Made by a program: the position numbers and the translations under genes. DNA of 6,209 nt from an uncultured Collinsella sp. (GTDB lineage Bacteria > Actinomycetota > Coriobacteriia > Coriobacteriales > Coriobacteriaceae). How positions within the stretch are numbered: the first letter of the stretch is position 1; each line of letters starts with the position of its first letter. Location of the stretch: the NCBI GenBank assembly GCA_900552425.1, contig URZR01000106.1, positions 1 to 6,209 on the forward strand, given 5' to 3'. Of this stretch, positions 1 to 6,209 are shown one piece after another. The notes beneath the pieces are model-generated. The model made no database searches, was not told the origin of the DNA, and saw only the letters and a list, made by a program, of their open reading frames with translations.

Positions 1-2208
1 CGCACGGACAGCGCCGAGGACTTTGCCGCCTACAGCGCGCGCCTGCATCGCCCGGGTCGCTGCGTTCGCTTGCGCGACCTTTTGGACTTCAACGCAGCCG
101 GCCGCAAACCCCTGCCGCTTGACCAGGTGGAGAGCGCCCGCAGCATCGTCACCCGTTTCAACACCGGTGCCATGAGCTACGGCTCTATCAGCCAAGAAGC
201 CCACGAATGCATGGCCATCGCCATGAACCGTTTGCACGGACGCTCCAACTCCGGCGAGGGCGGTGAAGATCCGCGCCGCGAGACGCCGCTAGCCAACGGC
301 GATTCCAAGAACTCCGCCATCAAGCAGGTGGCGAGCGGACGCTTTGGCGTCACCAGCCGCTACCTTGCAAGCGCCACGGAAATCCAGATCAAGATGGCAC
401 AGGGCGCCAAGCCCGGCGAGGGCGGCCACCTGCCCGGCAAGAAGGTATATCCCTGGATCGCCGAGGTACGCCGTTCGACCCCCGGTATCGGCCTCATCTC
501 TCCCCCACCCCACCACGACATCTACTCCATCGAGGACCTGGCCGAGCTGATCTTTGACCTCAAGTGCGCCAACCCCGACGCGCGCATCAGCGTCAAGCTG
601 GTCAGCGAGGCCGGCGTGGGCACCATCGCTACCGGCGTGGCCAAGGGCGCTGCCAACAAGATCTTGATCAGCGGTCACAACGGAGGCTCCGGCGCCGCGC
701 CGCGCGACTCCATTTGGCATGCGGGCCTGCCTCTTGAGCTCGGCCTTGCCGAGGCCCAGCAGACGCTGGTGCAAAACGGCCTGCGCTCCCGCGTGGTGCT
801 GGAGGCGGACGGCAAGCTTATGGACGGCACTGACGTTGCCGTTGCCTGCCTGCTTGGCGCCGAGGAGTTCGGCTTCGCCACCATGCCGCTTATCGCCATG
901 GGCTGCCTTATGCAGCGCGATTGCCAGCAGGACACCTGCCCCGCGGGCATCGCCACGCAGAACTGCCGCCTGCGCCACGGATTTGCCGGCAAGCCCGAGC
1001 ACGTCGAGCGCTTCATGCTCTTTGTGGCCGAGCAGCTGCGCGAGATCATGGCGCGTCTGGGCTTCGCTACGGTGGACGAGATGGTTGGCCACGTGGAATG
1101 CCTGCGCCAGGTAGAGGTAGAGGACAACGACAAGGCGAACCTCATCGACCTGTCCGCCGTGCTGGCACCGGCCGTCTGCAGCTTCGGCCGTCACCTGCCC
1201 GGTGCCGACGCATGCCACTACCTGCCCGAGATGGCGGCGGACTCCCAGCTCGAGCGCACGCTTGACGCAACCCTCTTCATCCCCCACACCGCGGAGGCGC
1301 GCGAGCACCTGCGCCCGGTTCGCTTCCATGCGGACATCGCCAACATCAACCGCTGCGTGGGCACCATGCTGGGCCATGCGGTCACCTCCGCTCATCCGGA
1401 CGGCCTGCCCGCGGGTTCCATCACCATCGACTGCGATGGGTCGGCTGGTCAGAGCTTTGGCGCCTTCCTGCCGCGCGGCATTACGCTCAACGTGTGCGGC
1501 GACGCCAACGATTACTTTGGCAAGGGCCTTTCGGGCGGCGAGGTGTCGGTGCGCCCCAACCCGCATGCGACCTACAAGTTCGACGAGAACATCATCGTGG
1601 GCAACGTTGCGTTCTTTGGCGCCACGAGCGGCCGCGGCTTCATTAACGGTCTGGCAGGCCAGCGCTTTGGCGTGCGCAACTCCGGTGCCACCGTGGTGGT
1701 CGAGGGCTGCGGCAACCATGGCTGCGAATACATGACGGGCGGTCTGGCGCTCATCCTGGGCGAGGTCGGGCAGAATTTTGCCGCCGGCATGACAGGCGGC
1801 GTGGCCTACGTCTTTGACCAGTACGGCACACTCAATGCCCGCGTGAACCACGAGAGCGTTGATCTCAAGGCCCCGACGGCCGGCGAGCTGGCACAGATTC
1901 GCGAGCTCATCCAGGAGCACGTGGACGCGACGCAGAGCCCGCGCGGCATCAAGCTGCTCTACAGCTTTGAGACGATGAGCAAGCACTTCGTGAAGGTCAT
2001 TCCGACCGAGTACGAGCGTGTGCTGGCGATTGTCGCCGCCGCCGACGCCGTCGGCAAGACGCATGCGCAGGCAGAGGAGCTGGCGTTTGACATCGTGACC
2101 GGTCGCGCGAGCGCTGCGGATCTCGCTCGCTTCGATGCTGCGGGCGGTGCTGCGGGCGCTGCGTCCGTGGCTGCCAGCCCTGTTGCTTCGACCAAGAAGG
2201 AGGCGTAA
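1..2208 (+). CDS. gltB: Glutamate synthase (NADPH) large subunit, C-terminal part (5'-truncated by window)
   Basis: This is the alpha subunit of glutamate synthase (GOGAT), a cytoplasmic iron-sulfur flavoprotein that joins ammonia released from glutamine to 2-oxoglutarate. The frame is open from base 1, so the gene starts upstream; a TTG at 70 is internal. About 735 residues are visible of a protein usually near 1,500, so the N-terminal glutaminase and central domains are missing. Visible first is the FMN-binding synthase domain, with NTGAMSYGSISQEAHE (nt 160-207), SGEGGEDPRR and the PGEGGHLPGKK loop. The 3Fe-4S motif C-x5-C-x4-C has cysteine codons at 904, 922 and 937, followed by PAGIATQN. 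The C-terminal glycine-rich beta-helix (GXGXG) domain runs from about nt 1410 to 1840. After an ordinary end the protein carries an Ala/Ser-rich tail of about 25 residues, probably disordered. The last codons contain the AAGGAGG ribosome site for gltD, so the two genes are co-transcribed. The family assignment is secure. Confidence 0.97.
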   Translation, partial: RTDSAEDFAAYSARLHRPGRCVRLRDLLDFNAAGRKPLPLDQVESARSIVTRFNTGAMSYGSISQEAHECMAIAMNRLHGRSNSGEGGEDPRRETPLANGDSKNSAIKQVASGRFGVTSRYLASATEIQIKMAQGAKPGEGGHLPGKKVYPWIAEVRRSTPGIGLISPPPHHDIYSIEDLAELIFDLKCANPDARISVKLVSEAGVGTIATGVAKGAANKILISGHNGGSGAAPRDSIWHAGLPLELGLAEAQQTLVQNGLRSRVVLEADGKLMDGTDVAVACLLGAEEFGFATMPLIAMGCLMQRDCQQDTCPAGIATQNCRLRHGFAGKPEHVERFMLFVAEQLREIMARLGFATVDEMVGHVECLRQVEVEDNDKANLIDLSAVLAPAVCSFGRHLPGADACHYLPEMAADSQLERTLDATLFIPHTAEAREHLRPVRFHADIANINRCVGTMLGHAVTSAHPDGLPAGSITIDCDGSAGQSFGAFLPRGITLNVCGDANDYFGKGLSGGEVSVRPNPHATYKFDENIIVGNVAFFGATSGRGFINGLAGQRFGVRNSGATVVVEGCGNHGCEYMTGGLALILGEVGQNFAAGMTGGVAYVFDQYGTLNARVNHESVDLKAPTAGELAQIRELIQEHVDATQSPRGIKLLYSFETMSKHFVKVIPTEYERVLAIVAAADAVGKTHAQAEELAFDIVTGRASAADLARFDAAGGAAGAASVAASPVASTKKEA

Positions 2209-2213
2209 GTGCC

Positions 2214-3695
<1,482 letters not shown>

Positions 3696-3735
3696 AGTAG
3701 TCACGGAGATATTCAACAATCGAATCGGCAAGGGC

Positions 3736-3817
3736 TGTCCCTAACTGCCGGCACAAAAGGAACGTCCCTAAGTGCCGACAGTTAGGGACGTTCCTTTTGT
3801 GCCGGCATTCGGGGACA
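3736..3817. repeat. Compound palindrome, REP/MITE-like hairpin downstream of gltD
   Basis: The core is a perfect 26-bp inverted repeat, 3746-3771 pairing with 3782-3807, around a 10-nt loop (GTGCCGACAG). After a short interruption (3743-3745 against 3808-3810) the stem resumes with seven more pairs, 3736-3742 against 3811-3817, one of them G-U. The element is modular: TCCCTAACTGCCG (3738-3750) recurs as TCCCTAAGTGCCG (3765-3777), and on the right AGGGACGTTCCTTTTG (3784-3799) is echoed by GGGGACACTCCTTG (3811-3824). Such symmetry is typical of dispersed REP- or MITE-like elements, but I cannot count copies from one window. It sits 40 nt after the gltD stop and could stop or stabilise the gltBD transcript, although no T-run follows the stem as in a classical intrinsic terminator. 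Confidence 0.85.
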
Positions 3818-3847
3818 CTCCTTGCGGATTTGCGAGCAGTTTGCGCG

Positions 3848-3878
3848 TTTGTCGACGTAAGGATGTTCATTTGTCGAC
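3848..3878 (+). repeat. Short direct repeat TTTGTCGAC, two copies
   Basis: TTTGTCGAC occurs at 3848-3856 and again at 3870-3878, starts 22 bp apart (about two helical turns). Each copy contains the palindrome GTCGAC. This could be a paired protein-binding site in the gap before the 4120 gene, but a nine-base repeat may also be chance. No promoter elements could be tied to it. Confidence 0.35.
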
Positions 3879-4119
3879 TTCTTGGGCTGTGGTCACCTGT
3901 TGTTTCTGTGGTGGCTGCAGGCATCTGGCTCAAAAGGGCGGGTTGGCCGTCTATGTTTGCCTGCGGTTTTGTTGCGGTGCACATTTTCGGTCAAGCTTTT
4001 CGTCAAGTGTTTGGTCAGCATCTGGTTTGCAGTCGGAGGCCTATTTTGCCCGCGCTGGTCGTGGCTGCCCACCCTCCTCGTAAGCTCAAATTGAGGTCCA
4101 TCAGTTTGAGGAGGATGCC

Positions 4120-4827
4120 ATGACTGACCACGCTTTTGACCGAGCAGAGCTGGCTGAAGCCGTCGGCAACGATATTGCCGACATGGCTCACTTTTGGATG
4201 CTGCGGAAGTTTCAATTCCTGGAGCCGGCACGCGAACAGTTCGAGATTATCGTCGACCCGTGGCTCAGCTATTGCGAGGAACCTTCTCAAAACGAAATCA
4301 TGGCCTACAACATGGCATTTACCGATTGGCTGCTCTTCGAGCGCCCCTATCGCCATGGTAAGACGCTGCTCGAGCTGTATGTTGACGAGCCGCCGGCATC
4401 GCTTTCGCCTGCCTCGCTCAAGCGGCTCGAGCAGGTACGCGACACGCAGTATTTCTCGCGCTTTGGCATTTTGGACAAGGATCCTGCGAACGGCATGGTT
4501 GCGCTGAAGGACACACGCACCGATCATCGCTTTGATGTCTACGACCCGCATATCGTGCAGAAGGAGCATTGGAACGACGGCGCGATTGCGGTGCGCCTCG
4601 CCTGCGTCGACGATGCCTGGCTTACGGCGGGACAGCTCTACCTGTATGACATCGCGCGCCTGAACGACACGGCGGTCGATGGGCCGGGTGCGGTGCATCC
4701 CGAGGACCTGCAGGACGGCTTTGACACCTCGTGCATCAGCTTCTTCTTGCGGCTGGTCCGCGACATCATGGGCGCCCAGGGGCGGTACGTAAAGTCGCTC
4801 AACATCTACGAGCAGGAGTGGGAGTAG
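4120..4827 (+). CDS. Conserved-looking hypothetical protein, 235 residues, soluble
   Basis: The ATG at 4120 follows GAGGAGG (4108-4114) by 5 nt, a strong ribosome site, and codon use matches the gltBD genes, so this is very likely a real gene. The protein is acidic and rich in Trp, Phe and Tyr, with no signal peptide or membrane segment, hence probably cytoplasmic. The best candidate motifs are AYNMAFTDWLLFERP (62-76), GKTLLELYVDEPP (80-92) and RDTQYFSRFGILDKD (107-121), followed by a probable beta-rich part (about 125-180) with VYDPHIVQKEHWNDGAIAVRL. The DWLLFERP...TLLELY layout recalls uncharacterised proteins that pair such a segment with a SEC-C metal-binding motif, but no SEC-C cysteines are present and I cannot name the family with confidence. 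It is separated from gltD by a 424-bp gap holding a large hairpin, so it is probably its own transcription unit. Function unknown. Confidence 0.88.
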   Translation: MTDHAFDRAELAEAVGNDIADMAHFWMLRKFQFLEPAREQFEIIVDPWLSYCEEPSQNEIMAYNMAFTDWLLFERPYRHGKTLLELYVDEPPASLSPASLKRLEQVRDTQYFSRFGILDKDPANGMVALKDTRTDHRFDVYDPHIVQKEHWNDGAIAVRLACVDDAWLTAGQLYLYDIARLNDTAVDGPGAVHPEDLQDGFDTSCISFFLRLVRDIMGAQGRYVKSLNIYEQEWE

Positions 4828-4867
4828 GGGATGGGTGGTTGTCGCCTGCCTTGCCTTTTGCCTTTTT

Positions 4868-4923
4868 GTCTCGATCTGTAACGTTTGGGGACAAAAACCA
4901 GTCTATCTGTTACAGATCGAGAC
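4868..4923. repeat. Palindromic unit 1
   Basis: GTCTCGATCTGTAAC (4868-4882) and its exact reverse complement (4909-4923) flank a 26-nt interior. This is the only unit with fully matching 15-bp arms. It follows a pyrimidine-rich stretch with repeated TTGCCTTTT-like sequence (4851-4867). As RNA it would form a 15-bp stem with a 26-nt loop. Confidence 0.88.
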
Positions 4924-4946
4924 GAACGCTTGGGCACCGCTGGTTT

Positions 4947-5003
4947 GTCTAAATCTGTAACGCTTAGGGGCCTGGAGAACGTCTTACTGTTACAGATCGA
5001 GAC
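4947..5003. repeat. Palindromic unit 2
   Basis: The left arm GTCTAAATCTGTAAC (4947-4961) differs from consensus at two bases, while the right arm GTTACAGATCGAGAC (4989-5003) is perfect. The interior is 27 nt and unrelated to that of unit 1 except for the GTCT block (4981-4984) before the right arm. Confidence 0.87.
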
Positions 5004-5027
5004 GTTTGGCACCTGGCTGGGGGGGAT

Positions 5028-5084
5028 GTCTCAATCTGTAACATCTACAGTCCAAAAATCGGTCTTCCTGTTACAGGTCGAAAC
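5028..5084. repeat. Palindromic unit 3, next to the following gene
   Basis: The left arm GTCTCAATCTGTAAC (5028-5042) and right arm GTTACAGGTCGAAAC (5070-5084) are both diverged, with two unpaired positions and one G-U between them. The interior is 27 nt. It ends 11 nt before the GGAGG ribosome site at 5095, so a protein bound here could affect expression of the next gene. Confidence 0.84.
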
Positions 5085-5094
5085 GTTTGTCGGC

Positions 5095-5099
5095 GGAGG
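5095..5099 (+). promoter_or_regulatory. Ribosome binding site deciding the start of the AbiEi-like gene
   Basis: GGAGG at 5095-5099 is the only good Shine-Dalgarno match nearby. It lies 11 nt before ATG 5111 and 5 nt before an in-frame GTG at 5105. The upstream in-frame TTG at 5087 would place this site inside the coding region and is therefore disfavoured. Confidence 0.6.
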
Positions 5100-5110
5100 C
5101 AACGGTGACG

Positions 5111-6181
5111 ATGGTCCATTTGTCCGATGTGGTGGTGATGGAAGTGTCTAATACCGTTTTCAAGCACAAGCATACGACTCGCAACACGTTGGCGCGGAAT
5201 AGGATGCTCGCGCGACTCACGGAGGCGACCGAGCAAGGTGCGCTGCTCGCAACGCATGACAATGCCGAGCTCATGTGGCTGCGGCGTCATGTTGGAACCG
5301 ACGATATCGCGGAACCCGAGCCGTATTTGTTCTGCTTTCAACATGATTGGGGTGTACTGACGCCGGCGGAGCGAACGCTGCGTACCATCAAAGGGCTTGC
5401 AGAGTTTCATCCCGATTGGGCGTTTTGGGGCTATGACGCGGCGCTTTTGTGGGGTCTGGAGGTGCCGAATGATCTGCTTGGGTCGCGTTTTCTTGTTAAG
5501 ACGGGTTGTTCGGTGACGTTGAGCGGCGGGTGCAGGTTGTTGCGTCCGCAGATGGCGGGCGCACTCGAGCATGTTGATGGCGTGCGGGTGACGTCGTTTT
5601 GGCGCACGGTGGAGGATTGCCTACTGCGTGCACCGTTCTCCTACGGGTTGGCGATTGCCGATTCTGCACTGCGGGCGAAAGGCGTATCACGTGGGGATTT
5701 GTGCGAGCGCCTCCGCGCCGATTGCGAGGGCAGGCGAGGGTATCGCAGGGCACAGGTGATTGCGTCGTATGCGGACGGGCTGTCTGAAAACGGCGGCGAG
5801 TCTCGGTTCCGAGCATTCTTTATTGCGTACGGCTTTCCGGTTCCGGAGCTGCAGGTGGAGTTTCGCGACCCGCTCGATCCGAGCCAGGTGTTTCGCGTCG
5901 ACTATTTTTGGCGGCTCGAGGACGGGACGTGTGTCATCGGCGAGCTCGACGGAAAGGGGAAGTACACCTTGCAGAGCGGCGAGGGTCGGGAGTCGGTTGA
6001 CCCATTCGTGGCAGAGCGTCAGCGGGAATCTCATCTGACAATGCTCGGGCATAAGGTGCTTCGATTTACGTTTAACGAACTCAAAGGCCCGGGGAAGCTA
6101 GTCGAGAAAATGAGGCTGGCGGGTATTCCTCGGCAGGTTGAATTGGCTGAGGAGTGGAGATGCCAGTGGTATGGGCGCTGA
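5111..6181 (+). CDS. AbiEi-antitoxin-like protein with C-terminal DUF559/Vsr-like PD-(D/E)XK nuclease-type domain
   Basis: From ATG 5111 the protein has 356 residues; GTG 5105 is a close alternative (two residues longer) and TTG 5087 a weaker one. Residues about 25-200 have the layout of AbiEi-family antitoxin-like proteins: an N-terminal, probably DNA-binding region, LTPAERTL (83-90), WGYDAALLWGLEVP near 106-119, DGVRVTSFWRTVEDC (156-170), then AIADSALRAKGVSRGDL. Residues about 228-345 match the DUF559/Vsr-like endonuclease fold: E230 in ESRFR, D264 in RVDYFW, E278 and D280 in IGELDGKGKY, then ERQRESHLTMLGHKVLRFTF (split at 302-322). The expected acidic residues are all present, so the domain is not visibly broken. 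In AbiE systems AbiEi is a transcriptional repressor and antitoxin paired with the AbiEii nucleotidyltransferase; no such partner is in view. Proteins of this two-part type are common in actinobacteria and their function is not established. Palindromic repeats lie immediately upstream and 8 nt downstream. Domain assignment is from motif recognition only. Confidence 0.85.
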   Translation: MVHLSDVVVMEVSNTVFKHKHTTRNTLARNRMLARLTEATEQGALLATHDNAELMWLRRHVGTDDIAEPEPYLFCFQHDWGVLTPAERTLRTIKGLAEFHPDWAFWGYDAALLWGLEVPNDLLGSRFLVKTGCSVTLSGGCRLLRPQMAGALEHVDGVRVTSFWRTVEDCLLRAPFSYGLAIADSALRAKGVSRGDLCERLRADCEGRRGYRRAQVIASYADGLSENGGESRFRAFFIAYGFPVPELQVEFRDPLDPSQVFRVDYFWRLEDGTCVIGELDGKGKYTLQSGEGRESVDPFVAERQRESHLTMLGHKVLRFTFNELKGPGKLVEKMRLAGIPRQVELAEEWRCQWYGR

Positions 6182-6189
6182 GAGGTTTT

Positions 6190-6209
6190 GTCTCGATCTG
6201 TAACGTTTA
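6190..6209. repeat. Fourth copy of the palindromic element, cut by window end
   Basis: GTCTCGATCTGTAAC at 6190-6204 exactly matches the left arm of unit 1, and the flanking TTTT before it and GTTT after it also match. Its orientation is the same as the left arms of the upstream array. It begins 8 nt after the stop codon at 6179-6181. The right arm, if present, lies outside the window. Confidence 0.87.

Larger units (their letters stand above)
3696..4119. other. Intergenic region between gltD and the next gene
   Basis: This 424-bp stretch has no convincing gene. Its first part holds the compound hairpin at 3736-3817. The rest (about 3818-4100) is rich in T and G on the + strand and less GC-rich than the flanking genes. 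All three forward frames stay open for long stretches here, so an open frame is weak evidence for coding. The one candidate of note, 3863-4123, is described under findings. I see no convincing -35/-10 pair. The end carries the strong ribosome site GAGGAGG (4108-4114) for the gene starting at 4120. The promoter of that gene must lie in this gap unless gltBD transcription reads through. Confidence 0.7.
4868..5084. repeat. Tandem array of three ~80-bp palindromic units (BIME-like)
   Basis: Six copies of a 15-mer alternate in orientation. GTCTCGATCTGTAAC-type elements start at 4868, 4947 and 5028; their reverse complements (GTTACAGATCGAGAC type) start at 4909, 4989 and 5070. Start-to-start distances are 41, 38, 42, 39 and 42 bp, close to four helical turns. 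Unit periods are 79-81 bp. CTGTAAC is invariant in all six; differences fall in the outer bases and are not compensated in the partner arm. The right-hand elements share a longer block, GTCT-N2-CTGTTACAG, which is itself nearly palindromic. Parts of the between-unit spacer also recur (GGCACC followed by CTGG). The array lies 40 bp after one gene and ends 26 bp before the start of the next. It resembles a BIME (alternating REP elements) or a cluster of operators. Confidence 0.9.

Noticed and set aside
70..72. TTG at 70 as a true start of gltB
   Set aside because: The frame is open to the window edge with plausible GltB linker sequence before it, and the visible part lacks the N-terminal half of the enzyme, so the real start is upstream.
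3893..4231. Minus-strand 112-codon frame in the intergenic gap
   Set aside because: Basic, low-structure composition, no ribosome site or motif noted, and it overlaps the start of the well-supported 4120 gene.
4828..4923. Classical intrinsic terminator for the 4120 gene
   Set aside because: The palindrome has a 26-nt loop and is not followed by a T-run; T-rich sequence lies before the stem, so a standard terminator is not supported.
5039..5044. TAACAT inside repeat unit 3 as a -10 box for the AbiEi-like gene
   Set aside because: It matches the consensus at four of six positions, but no -35-like hexamer lies about 17 bp upstream, so a promoter call is not supported.
4868..5084. CRISPR array
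   Set aside because: The repeat is only 15 bp, alternates in orientation and varies between copies, the spacers partly resemble each other, and no cas gene is present.
5087..5110. TTG at 5087 as start of the AbiEi-like protein
   Set aside because: There is no ribosome site at proper spacing before it, and the only good site (GGAGG at 5095-5099) falls downstream of it, favouring ATG 5111 or GTG 5105.

Overview
The window is GC-rich bacterial chromosome with strong G/C preference at third codon positions. All four genes lie on the + strand. The GltB/GltD sequence style, the compact operon with AAGGAGG-type ribosome sites, and an actinobacterial-type AbiEi/nuclease-like protein suggest a Coriobacteriia gut actinobacterium, with Collinsella or a close relative as my best guess. 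That placement is inference; no rRNA or other marker is present.

Positions 1-3695 hold the nitrogen-assimilation operon gltB-gltD. gltB enters from the left edge already in progress, so only about its last 735 codons are visible. gltD follows after a 5-nt gap. Their products form NADPH-dependent glutamate synthase (GOGAT), which makes two glutamates from glutamine and 2-oxoglutarate.

Positions 3696-4119 form a 424-bp gap with no convincing gene. It opens with a large compound hairpin (3736-3817) whose core is a perfect 26-bp inverted repeat around a 10-nt loop. It resembles a REP/MITE-type dispersed element and may also insulate gltBD from downstream transcription.

Positions 4120-4827 encode a 235-residue soluble protein of unknown function with a strong ribosome site. 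After it, 4868-5084 carries three tandem units of about 80 bp. Each is an inverted pair of a 15-mer (consensus GTCTCGATCTGTAAC), giving six half-elements in alternating orientation about four helical turns apart. A further half-element appears at 6190, cut by the window edge.

Between these repeats lies 5111-6181, encoding a protein with an AbiEi-antitoxin-like N-terminal part and a C-terminal DUF559/Vsr-like PD-(D/E)XK nuclease-like domain, with no AbiEii toxin gene in view. This repeat-bracketed gene is the most interesting part of the window. The repeats could be dispersed BIME-like elements or operators for the adjacent protein, and sequence alone cannot decide between them.
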